NCBI GenBank assembly: GCA_041487355.1
Contig: JBGPND010000034.1
Location: forward strand, 1-33,992
DNA: 33,992 nucleotides
Reading direction: 5' to 3'
From: JAMXLO01 sp041487355
GTDB taxonomy: Bacteria > Pseudomonadota > Alphaproteobacteria > Acetobacterales > Acetobacteraceae
Under the pieces are notes generated by a model. The model saw only the letters and a program-made list of their open reading frames with translations, was not told where the DNA came from and did no database searches. Shown piece after piece: positions 7,027-13,952 of the stretch. Numbering within the stretch: the stretch's first letter is position 1; every line of letters starts with the position of its first letter. The translations under genes were made by a program, and so were the position numbers.

Positions 7027-7332
7027 ATGCGGGCGCGCATCTTCCAGCCGCCGAAGAACGCGATGCAGTCCGGCTGGGCCGGCACCCACGAGTGGGTGCT
7101 CGAGTTCGAGCCATCCTCGCCACGCCGCCCCGATCCGCTGATGGGCTGGATCGGCAGCGCCGACACGCAGGCGCAGGTGCGGCTGTCGTTCGGGACGCGC
7201 GAGGAGGCGGTGGCCTACGCGGAGCGGCACGGCATCCACTACGATCTCGAGTTGCCGCAGGCGAGGCGCATCAGGCCGAAGGCCTATGCCGACAATTTCC
7301 GCTACGGTCGGATCGAGAACTGGACGCACTGA
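7027..7332 (+). CDS. NDUFS4-like NADH dehydrogenase (complex I) accessory subunit
   Basis: The 101-residue protein begins MRARIFQPPKNAMQSGWAGT and contains HEWVLEFEP, DPLMGWIGSADT and FGTREEAVAYAERHGI. It ends with the typical KAYADNFRYGRIENWTH. This matches the ETC complex I subunit family (NDUFS4, formerly NDUFA4-type, 18-kDa subunit), which binds the peripheral arm of respiratory complex I and is found in alphaproteobacteria and mitochondria. Length and the W/H-rich C-terminus are as expected. GAGAGG lies just before the ATG at 7027. It stands alone between two tRNA genes, away from any nuo operon, which is usual for this accessory gene in alphaproteobacteria. Confidence 0.93.
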   Translation: MRARIFQPPKNAMQSGWAGTHEWVLEFEPSSPRRPDPLMGWIGSADTQAQVRLSFGTREEAVAYAERHGIHYDLELPQARRIRPKAYADNFRYGRIENWTH

Positions 7333-7354
7333 GCGTCCACCGCCGTAGCCGGGG

Positions 7355-7431
7355 GCGCCCTTAGCTCAGTTGGATAGAGCAACAGCCTTCTAAGCTGTGG
7401 GTCGCTGGTTCGAGTCCAGCAGGGCGCGCCA
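7355..7431 (+). tRNA. tRNA-Arg (anticodon TCT)
   Basis: The acceptor stem is GCGCCCT / AGGGCGC, the D arm is AGCTCAGTTGGATAGAGC, and the anticodon stem ACAGC / GCTGT encloses CTTCTAA with anticodon TCT. The T arm is GCTGG-TTCGAGT-CCAGC. The discriminator base is G and CCA is encoded at 7429-7431. A lower-GC gene pair begins 85 bases downstream, so this 3' end is a candidate integration site, although no second copy of the tRNA tail was seen. Confidence 0.97.
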
Positions 7432-7478
7432 GATACGCTGGGTGGCGGTTCAACCAAGGCCCTGTGCGGCGGGTTCCG

Positions 7479-7496
7479 CTACTGCATATGCTGTAG
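7479..7496. promoter_or_regulatory. Candidate operator: 18-base quasi-palindrome upstream of the small membrane-protein pair
   Basis: CTAC-T-GCATATGC-T-GTAG is an inverted repeat of 18 bases broken only at the two T positions. It ends 20 bases before the ATG of the first gene of the pair and overlaps a TATGCT that could serve as a -10 element. A dimeric regulator could bind here. This is a prediction from symmetry and position only. Confidence 0.35.
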
Positions 7497-7516
7497 CTAT
7501 TGCGCGTGCGGTCCAA

Positions 7517-7969
7517 ATGCGCAACGATGAATCATCGAATCGTCCGAAGCTGCCTGCCGTGGCGCGATCGACGCACTCAGCTGGAGCGCACAACGCACGC
7601 TCGCGGCGATCACTCAATCCCCAGCATGTTGATCAACTCTATGGCACGATCCGTACTGCCCTCCGCTGTGGGATGTGGCTGGGCATTGCCCGGTACGCGT
7701 TCTTGGCAGTCGAAGCCATGGCCGGGAAGTCCACGACCGTCCTGCGATCCTGGGGACTCGCCATCGTTGCAGACTGGCGGGTCTCAATCTCGGTTGCCGT
7801 GGCTGGCCTTGCGGGCCTTTGGGCGCTCCTTGAGCGCCGCATCCGCCAAAGTACTGTGGAGCGTCTCCATCGCCGGGTAAAGGAACTTGAAACCATAGTT
7901 GATCCAAACCGCTCTTCCTCTAATCTGACACCCCGCGGCGCAAGCAATCCAAGGGACAGGGAGCCATAA
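7517..7969 (+). CDS. Small membrane protein of unknown function, first gene of a two-gene cassette
   Basis: From ATG 7517 the protein has 150 residues. A polar, basic N-terminus (1-45) is followed by two hydrophobic segments, GMWLGIARYAFLAVEAM (52-68) and VSISVAVAGLAGLWALL (89-105). A basic amphipathic region comes next (ERRIRQSTVERLHRRVKELE), and the protein ends in DPNRSSSNLTPRG, a Pro/Ser/Asn-rich tail. The tail has the look of a conserved motif, but I cannot name a family. The second gene follows after two bases, with AGGGAG in this gene's end serving it. Local GC is visibly lower than in neighbouring genes. No strong ribosome-binding site precedes 7517, and the frame is open upstream into the tRNA, so the start is uncertain. 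Confidence 0.6.
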   Translation: MRNDESSNRPKLPAVARSTHSAGAHNARSRRSLNPQHVDQLYGTIRTALRCGMWLGIARYAFLAVEAMAGKSTTVLRSWGLAIVADWRVSISVAVAGLAGLWALLERRIRQSTVERLHRRVKELETIVDPNRSSSNLTPRGASNPRDREP

Positions 7970-7971
7970 CG

Positions 7972-8520
7972 ATGACCGGCGCCGAAGTGCTAACTGGCCT
8001 GGTAGTCGCAGGTCTCTTGTGCGGTCTATATCTGGGCCCGTGGCAATGGGCATGGGCCGATCACGCGAGGCAGGCTGCGTTCGAAGAGCGTGATGCAATC
8101 TTCGACATGGCTCACACGCGGGAACTTGAATTTGGGAGTGAGGCATACGAGGCGGTGCGCGCGGCGATGACCGCGCTGGTTCGGTTTGCCCATCGCGCTA
8201 CGCTGCCGCGGCTGCTGTTCCATTTCATGATTCGTAAACCTTCGCGTGCGGAAATCCATCGCGTTCGAATGGTCATTGCAACTATCGAGGACGAGACAGC
8301 ACGAGCTAGGGTTCTGGCGCACGTGCAACGGGCCGAGGCAGTCTTCGTGGCGACCATGGTTGCGAGATCGCTCGTCACCGCTTTTCTGCTCTTCGTTTTC
8401 TTCTGCGCTCGCAGTGGTTACCGCAAGCTTCTCGGCGGTCCATTTAGCGGATCCTTCCGAGACACAATCGAGAGGGTCGGGTCGGTTGTGCAGGCGGAGG
8501 CGGAGGCAGTCTGTCCCTGA
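7972..8520 (+). CDS. Membrane protein of unknown function, second gene of the two-gene cassette
   Basis: This 182-residue protein has an N-terminal membrane helix (about 5-23) running into LYLGPWQWAWADHAR. A soluble charged middle follows (FEERDAIFDMAHTRELEFGS, then AVRAAMTALVRFAHR), then a second helix at about 124-147 (VFVATMVARSLVTAFLLFVFF). The GPWQW motif after the first helix and the RDxxFDxA pattern look like conserved features, but no function is known to me. The start at 7972 has AGGGAG at good spacing and lies two bases after the first gene's stop, so the two are translated together. Codon use is less GC-biased than in the flanking genes, which suggests transfer. Confidence 0.68.
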   Translation: MTGAEVLTGLVVAGLLCGLYLGPWQWAWADHARQAAFEERDAIFDMAHTRELEFGSEAYEAVRAAMTALVRFAHRATLPRLLFHFMIRKPSRAEIHRVRMVIATIEDETARARVLAHVQRAEAVFVATMVARSLVTAFLLFVFFCARSGYRKLLGGPFSGSFRDTIERVGSVVQAEAEAVCP

Positions 8521-8744
8521 TCCGACAACCCCGCTTGCATTGGCGCCGCCCGCTGCCCCCAACCTCCTGCACGATCACCTCAATCGTCGAGCAGACGAAA
8601 CGGGTCGCCCTTCTGAAGCGGTCCTGGTGGAGACTGGCCGCGGCCTAGGTCGGCGGGGGGCTTGCGTCGGATTGGCGCCGGAGCAGCGGGCAGCAGCGGC
8701 AATGGCCATCGGGACGGGCGGCGTGCCGTCGCCCGACAGCTCCC

Positions 8745-9357
8745 CTATGCCAGCGACCGGATCAGCCGCATCTGCTCTGCCAGACACCTGCGCAGGTCGT
8801 AGCGCGCCACCACCGTCTCGCGCGCGCGGCGGCGCAGCGCGTCCAGCCCGGCGCGTGCATACAGCGCGTCGGCCACCCGCGCGGCGATTTCGGCCGGTGC
8901 CAGGAAGTCGGCCAGAAACCCGTTGCGATCGTCTTCGATCACCTCCTCCACCGGCGGCGTGCGTGAGCCGACGACAAGGCAGCCGACCGCCATCGCCTCC
9001 AGGCAGGACCACGACAGGACAAATGGCACCGTCAGGTAGACGTGCACGCTGGAGACGCGGAGCACGTCGAGAAACCGTCCGTAGGGCAGGCGGCCCAGGA
9101 AGTGCACGCGGTCCGGATCGAGCAGGCCGACTTCTCGCAGCATCGTCTCGCGCCAGGTGCCCTCGGCGGGCGGTGGGCCATAGCTTGTGTCGTCACCGCC
9201 CACCACCAACACCTGCGCCGCCGGTCGGCGCCGCAGCAGTTCGGGCAGGGCCCGCATGAAGGAGGGAAAGCCGCTCGTCACCGATAGTGGAGACCAGGAA
9301 CAGCCTGCGCCGGGTCCTCGGGCTGGACCCGGCCGAGATGCTGCCGGAACCGACCGT
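8745..9357 (-). pseudogene. Glycosyltransferase family 4 remnant (5'-truncated and frameshifted)
   Basis: The main frame, 8745-9281, encodes the C-terminal half of a GT-B glycosyltransferase: GFPSFMRALPELLRRRPAAQ, VLVVGGDDTSYG, RVHFLGRLPYGRFLDVLR, VYLTVPFVLSWSCLEAMAVG, then TPPVEEVI. The last segments form the donor-binding E-x7-E region. Upstream, homologous pieces continue in other frames: RRLFLVSTIG in one and ENGRFRQHLG in another, up to the stop codon of the luciferase-like gene at 9360. The N-terminal acceptor-binding domain is missing altogether. At least two frameshifts plus truncation indicate a pseudogene. The only available start for the open part is an unsupported GTG at 9281. Confidence 0.75.
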
Positions 9358-9359
9358 TC

Positions 9360-10430
9360 TCAGTCGAACGCCCGCTTGATCCGGGCCCAGTCCTCGATCG
9401 CGCGTTCCTCGCCCGGCGTGATCGGGATGACGAGCTGATTCCACCCGGCGCTGCGCAACGCCTCCACCCGCTGCTTCAGTTCCTGCTCGGTGGCGGTGAA
9501 CGTCGTGCGGCGGATCAGCTCGCCGGTGACGAACTTCCGCTCCTCCGGCTTGACGAACACGAAGTGGCCGCGGTGGTTCATCAGATAGCGCGCGTCCGGC
9601 GGCTGATAGCCGCGCGCCATCGCGACGTAGCCCGCCACCTGCTCCGCCACCGATGGCGGCACGGGCGAGGTGTTCTGCCAGCCTTCCATGTCGAAATCGG
9701 CCGCGCGGTGCAGCAGCACCGCGGCGCGCGGGCCAGCCTGCGCCACGGCACGCGGACTGTCCGCCGGCTCGCCGTCGGCGAGCACGCAGCCGCAGGCCCA
9801 GGCCGTGGCGTAGAGATCACCGGCACTGCGCCCCGCCGCCTGCCAACTCTGCTGCATGCTTTCCAGCACGGTCATCGCGCCCGGGACGTCGGAGATGAAG
9901 CTTTTCCAGCCGGCATTCAGCTTCGCGGTCAGCGCCTGCGACTTTGGTCCGTAGGCGGAGACGTGCAGGCGGATCGGATCGCGCGTGTTGATCAGCCCGA
10001 TATCCGGGTTGAGGAAGCGGATCTTCTTGCGCTTGCCCTCGACATTCGTCTCCAGCGTCTCGCCGTTCAGCAGTCCGTAGACGACGCGGATGTATTCTTC
10101 CATGTCGCTGAGCTTCATCGCGCCGAGCCCCATGGCGCGGCGGGCGGAGAAGCCGGTGCCGACGCCGAAATCGATCCGGCCGGGTGCCATGCCGTTCAGC
10201 GTGGCGAATGCATTCGCCGTCACTGCGGCGATCCGGTTCGACGGCACGAGCACGCCGGTGCCCAGCCTGATCCGCGAGGTCTTCATCGCCGCCGCGCCCA
10301 TCGCGACGAAGCAATCGGCGGTGATCATCTGCGTATCGAAGAACCAGGCATGGGTGAAGCCCAGCTCCTCAGCCCGTTGCGCCAGCTTCCATGAGTCGCT
10401 CGACGTGGCGATGCCGATGCCGAAATCCAT
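9360..10430 (-). CDS. LLM class flavin-dependent oxidoreductase (luciferase-like)
   Basis: The 356-residue TIM-barrel protein opens MDFGIGIATSSDSWKLAQRA and has the F420/FMN luciferase-like hallmarks: AEELGFTHAWFFD, TSRIRLGTGVLVPSNR, and LNGMAPGRIDFGVGTGFSARR. Such enzymes use reduced flavin or F420 for monooxygenation or hydride transfer. The substrate is unknown. GGGAGGA lies seven bases before the ATG at 10430. It diverges from a second, distantly related luciferase-like gene at 10537, with 106 bases between them. The glycosyltransferase remnant directly abuts its stop codon. Confidence 0.88.
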   Translation of the reverse strand: MDFGIGIATSSDSWKLAQRAEELGFTHAWFFDTQMITADCFVAMGAAAMKTSRIRLGTGVLVPSNRIAAVTANAFATLNGMAPGRIDFGVGTGFSARRAMGLGAMKLSDMEEYIRVVYGLLNGETLETNVEGKRKKIRFLNPDIGLINTRDPIRLHVSAYGPKSQALTAKLNAGWKSFISDVPGAMTVLESMQQSWQAAGRSAGDLYATAWACGCVLADGEPADSPRAVAQAGPRAAVLLHRAADFDMEGWQNTSPVPPSVAEQVAGYVAMARGYQPPDARYLMNHRGHFVFVKPEERKFVTGELIRRTTFTATEQELKQRVEALRSAGWNQLVIPITPGEERAIEDWARIKRAFD

Positions 10431-10536
10431 GCTGTTTCCTCCCGTCCTGCTGTCGGCAGCTTAGCACGGTCGCGGCATTGCACAGGCAGGGCGCGCTGGG
10501 GCAGGCTCCGGCACCACATCCGGCGGGCGAGGCACG
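10431..10536. promoter_or_regulatory. Divergent promoter interval between two luciferase-like genes
   Basis: The two start codons face away from each other across 106 bases, so both promoters must lie here or in the adjacent coding ends. No confident -35/-10 pair was identified. Bases 10498-10509 are GGGGCAGGCTCC, a 12-mer also present at 24422-24433 and 30100-30111, so part of a dispersed repeat lies in the interval. Confidence 0.5.
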
Positions 10537-11592
10537 ATGAAGTTCGGGCTCTGCTACATCCCCGACTATCACCAGGAACTGTCCGGCTCCTGGCAGGACT
10601 GGTACGAAGGGATGATCGAGGAGGTGAAGCTGGCCGAACGGCTCGGCTTTCACGGCGCGTGGTTCGCCGAGCATCGTGTGCCCGGCTTCGCGTTCGGCTC
10701 GCCCGCCATGTTCATCGCCGCCTGCGCGCGCGAGACGAGCCGCATCCGCCTGGGTTGCTCCGTCAGTCTGTTGCCGCTGAACAATCCGGTGCGTCTGGCG
10801 GAGGACTATGCCATGGCCGATGTGCTGTCGCACGGCAGGCTGGATTTCGGTGTCGGCCGCGGCCTCTACAAATACGACTACGACATCTCCAACGTGCCGA
10901 TGAGCGAAAGCCGCGAGCGGTTCGACGAGAACATCGCCATCGTCCGCGCGCTGTGGACCGGGGACAACGTCACGTATCGCGGGCGCTGGACCACGGTGGA
11001 AGGCCACACGCTTGGGCCGAAGCCGCTGCAGCGCCCATGCCCGCCGATCTGGGTGGCGGCGGTGCGCACCGAGGACACCTATGCCTGGGCCGGAGCGAAC
11101 GGCTTCGACCTGCTGACGGCGCCGTTCTTCTTCCCCGACCATCGCGACCAGCAGCGACTGCTCGGCGTCTATCGCGACAGCCTGCGCGCGCATGGCCATG
11201 ATCCGGCGCGGAAGGAGGTCATGGCCGTCTATCACATGTACTGCGGCAATGACGATGCGGATATCGCGGCGGTAGCCGATCCGGCGCTGCGCCGATATCA
11301 GGCCTTCACCAAGGCGACCGACCTGAGCCGTCAGGCCTACCGCGATCCGGTCGCCTACAAGGACTGGAACGGCTTCTTCGAGAACCGCGAGACGATCACG
11401 CTGGAACAGATGAAGGCGTCGCGCGCCGTGGTCGGCCGGCCCGAGGAGTGCATCGAGAAGGTGGCGATGCTGTCGGAACGGTTCGGCGTGACCTATCTCT
11501 GCTTCGAGGTGAATTTCGGCGCGCTGCCGCATGGCAAGGTGATGGAGTCGATGGAGCGTTTCGCGGCGACGATCATGCGGCATTTCGGCTGA
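10537..11592 (+). CDS. LLM class flavin-dependent oxidoreductase (bacterial luciferase-like)
   Basis: This 351-residue luciferase-like monooxygenase begins MKFGLCYIPDYHQELSGSWQ. Family motifs include AERLGFHGAWFAEHR, TSRIRLGCSVSLLPLNNPVR, the AEDYAMADVLSHGRLDFGVG turn and RPEECIEKVAML near the C-terminus. The protein is probably cytoplasmic and FMN-dependent, needing a separate reductase. It resembles the alkanal monooxygenase-like branch more than its divergent neighbour does. GCGAGG precedes the ATG. A 23-base-arm hairpin starts five bases after the stop and could terminate the transcript. The closeness of hyuAB suggests a catabolic context, but the substrate is unknown. Confidence 0.9.
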   Translation: MKFGLCYIPDYHQELSGSWQDWYEGMIEEVKLAERLGFHGAWFAEHRVPGFAFGSPAMFIAACARETSRIRLGCSVSLLPLNNPVRLAEDYAMADVLSHGRLDFGVGRGLYKYDYDISNVPMSESRERFDENIAIVRALWTGDNVTYRGRWTTVEGHTLGPKPLQRPCPPIWVAAVRTEDTYAWAGANGFDLLTAPFFFPDHRDQQRLLGVYRDSLRAHGHDPARKEVMAVYHMYCGNDDADIAAVADPALRRYQAFTKATDLSRQAYRDPVAYKDWNGFFENRETITLEQMKASRAVVGRPEECIEKVAMLSERFGVTYLCFEVNFGALPHGKVMESMERFAATIMRHFG

Positions 11593-11597
11593 GTAGA

Positions 11598-11671
11598 AAG
11601 AAGATTCACCACAAAGACACAGAGGCTTTGCGAAGTCTTCGTGCCTTCGTGTCTTTGTGGTGAATCTTCTT
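11598..11671. repeat. Inverted repeat just after the luciferase-like gene (family 1-related, copy C)
   Basis: Perfect 23-base arms (11598-11620 and 11649-11671) read AAGAAGATTCACCACAAAGA and onward, with a loop of 28 bases. The TTCACC-x-CA-x-AGxC-x-CAGAG character is shared with the copy at 33723-33817. It starts right after the gene's stop codon, so a terminator function is plausible. Confidence 0.82.
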
Positions 11672-11694
11672 CAGGCCCGAATCCAGCGTCCGAC

Positions 11695-11817
11695 TGTCAT
11701 TGCGAGAAGCGAAGCGGTGGCCGTTTCCGGACTTGATCCGGGGATCACCCGGCCAAGCAAGCCCCATGAGGGTGCGCACCATTCTGGGGATTGCTTCGCC
11801 TTCGGCTTGCAATGACA
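11695..11817. repeat. Dispersed inverted repeat, TGTCATTGCGAG family (copy 1)
   Basis: The ends TGTCATTGCGAGAAGCGAAGC and its imperfect complement (…CTTCGGCTTGCAATGACA) flank about 80 bases. The same ends occur at 26164-26242, in both cases preceded by GAC. The interior carries CCGGACTTGATCCGGGG (11727-11743), whose complement appears inside the ntrY coding region at 30078-30094. The arrangement suggests one repeat nested in another. Confidence 0.75.
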
Positions 11818-11888
11818 CTTGGGCGCTCTTTGGCTTGGCAGACGAATGGAATTACCATCTTGGGACAATTCTCCGGAGACGAAACTTC

Positions 11889-13952
11889 ATGGCGGCCGAT
11901 AGCTGCAATCTCGGCACCGATGTCGGCGGCACGTTCACCGATCTCGCGTGGTGCACGCCCGCGGGCGAGCTGCACTGCTTCAAGGTTCCCAGCACACCAT
12001 CCCGGCCGGGCCAGAGCATCCTGGAAGGGGTCGATGAACTGTTCGGCGTGCTGGCTCCCGATGCCGCGACCTGGGGGAGCGTGCATCACACCCACAGCAG
12101 CACCGTCGCCACCAATGCGCTGATCGAGCGCCGAGGTGCGCGCATCGGCCTGCTCACCACCGCCGGCTTTCGCGACGTGTTCGAATTGCAGCGCCTGGCG
12201 ATCCCGCATCCGATGCGGTTCGATTCCCGCCGGCCGGAACCGCTGGTGCCGCGCGCTCTGGTGCGCGAGGTGCGCGGACGCATCGGGCCCGACGGCGCGG
12301 AACTCGAGCCTCTCAACGAGGCCGATGTGATCGCGGCGGCGCGCGCATTGCAGGACGCGGGCGTGGAGATCGCCGTCGTCGGCTTCATCCACAGCTATCG
12401 CAATCCGGCGCACGAGCAGCAGGCGCGAGACATCGTGCAGCGCCATGGGTTGCGGCTGCGGCTGGAGCTGTCGAGCGAGATCTGGCCGCAGGCGCGCGAA
12501 TACGAGCGCAGCGTGCTGACCGCGCTGAATGCCTCGATCCGCCCGATCGTGGAAGCCTATCTCGATCGGCTGACCGCGGGGCTGGCGGAGCGCGGGCTGG
12601 CTTTGCCGCCGCGTGTCGCGCGATCCAACGGCGGGGCCGAACTGGCGACCACGCTGCGCGAGCGCCCCGTCGTCGCGCTGCTGTCCGGCCCCGCTGCCGG
12701 TGTCGCGGGTGCTGCCGCCACGGCGGAGGACGCGGATTGGATCGCGGCCGATCTGATGACCCTCGATGTCGGCGGCACCAGTGCCGATATCGGCGTGATT
12801 CGCGGCGGCAGGCCGGTGCTGAGTTCCGAGGAGCAGGTCGGCGAATTTCCCGTGCTCGTGCCGACCATCGCGGTGTCCAGCATCGGCGCCGGCGGCGGCT
12901 CGATCATCTGGCTCGATCCGACCGGTTCGCTGAAGGTCGGTCCGCGCAGCGTCGGCGCCGATCCCGGGCCGGCCTGCTACGGCACCGGTTCGTTGGTGCC
13001 GGCGCTGACCGATGCATTCCTGGTCGCGGGCCTGCTCGAGCCGGGCCAACGTCTCGGCGGCAAGCTCGCGTTGCGGATGGAGCCGGCGCGCGCCGTGCTG
13101 GACACGCTGGCGCGGCAGATCGGCAACAGCGCGGAGGAGGTCGCGGATGGTGCCATTCGTGTGGCGACGGCGCTGATGGCGGCGGAGGCTTCGCGCGTGC
13201 TGGCGCGCCGCGGCGTCGATGCGCCGAGCTTTCGGATGGTGGCGTTCGGCGGTGCTGGCCCGCTGATGGCCGCTCTTCTGGCAGACGAGATCGGCATCGA
13301 CGCGATCCTGATCCCGCCGGTTCCCGGTGCGCTCTCCGCGCTCGGCGCCGCACGCGCCGACATCGAGGGCGATCTGGTGCAGCCGGTGTATCGCCGTCTG
13401 CACAGCCTGTCGGCCGATGCGCTGGCGCAGCGTTTCCGCGAACTGGCGGATCAGGCGCGGAACTGGGCCGCCGAACAGACAGCGCGGCTTCCGGTGCGGC
13501 AGGTCCGCGTCGAATACGCCGCCGACATGCGCTACGAGGGCCAAGGCTACGACGTCACCGTGCCGTTTGAGACCGCCTGGCTCGAGCAGGGCGACGAAGC
13601 AGCGATCGTCGCGGCATTCCACGCCGTGCATCGCAGCGTCTACGGCCACGCGAACGAGCAAGCGGAAGTCTGGATGAAGGAGCTTCGCGCGCATGTCATC
13701 GGCGTGATGCCGAAGGCGCGCGTCGTCGCCGCACCGGACGAGTCCGCTGCGCGCGGTTCCGCGAAGCGACCGATCCGTCTGTTCGGCAGGATGTTCGAAG
13801 CCACGGTGCAGGGCCGCGCGTCGCTCGCGGACGGCCGTGCCCTCATGGGACCGGCAATCATCAACCAGATGGACACGACGACGCTGATACCGCCTGGCTG
13901 GAACGCACGTGTCGTCCGATCGGGCGCGCTGGTGCTGGAGCGCGCGCCATGA
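11889..13952 (+). CDS. hyuA: Hydantoinase/5-oxoprolinase family protein, A (ATP-binding) subunit
   Basis: The 687-residue protein has the ASKHA-fold phosphate motifs of N-methylhydantoinase A: LGTDVGGTFTDLAW (8-21) at the N-terminus, THSSTVATNALIERRGA, then LMTLDVGGTSADIGVI and SIGAGGGSI. The family hydrolyses cyclic amides (hydantoins, 5-oxoproline) with ATP and works as a complex with the B subunit. The substrate of this copy is unknown; acetone-carboxylase-like relatives share the fold. The ATG at 11889 is chosen because GGAGA precedes it and the motif begins at once. The open frame further upstream runs through repeat DNA. The gene overlaps hyuB by the ATGA at 13949. Confidence 0.9.
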   Translation: MAADSCNLGTDVGGTFTDLAWCTPAGELHCFKVPSTPSRPGQSILEGVDELFGVLAPDAATWGSVHHTHSSTVATNALIERRGARIGLLTTAGFRDVFELQRLAIPHPMRFDSRRPEPLVPRALVREVRGRIGPDGAELEPLNEADVIAAARALQDAGVEIAVVGFIHSYRNPAHEQQARDIVQRHGLRLRLELSSEIWPQAREYERSVLTALNASIRPIVEAYLDRLTAGLAERGLALPPRVARSNGGAELATTLRERPVVALLSGPAAGVAGAAATAEDADWIAADLMTLDVGGTSADIGVIRGGRPVLSSEEQVGEFPVLVPTIAVSSIGAGGGSIIWLDPTGSLKVGPRSVGADPGPACYGTGSLVPALTDAFLVAGLLEPGQRLGGKLALRMEPARAVLDTLARQIGNSAEEVADGAIRVATALMAAEASRVLARRGVDAPSFRMVAFGGAGPLMAALLADEIGIDAILIPPVPGALSALGAARADIEGDLVQPVYRRLHSLSADALAQRFRELADQARNWAAEQTARLPVRQVRVEYAADMRYEGQGYDVTVPFETAWLEQGDEAAIVAAFHAVHRSVYGHANEQAEVWMKELRAHVIGVMPKARVVAAPDESAARGSAKRPIRLFGRMFEATVQGRASLADGRALMGPAIINQMDTTTLIPPGWNARVVRSGALVLERAP

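Noticed and set aside
7405..7431. Attachment site at the tRNA-Arg 3' end
   Set aside because: No second copy of the tRNA tail was found downstream in the window and no integrase gene is present, so only the position suggests integration.
11745..13694. 649-residue open frame antisense to hyuA
   Set aside because: Composition is that of an antisense shadow (Arg, His, Gln rich), with no motif; hyuA on the other strand is strongly supported.
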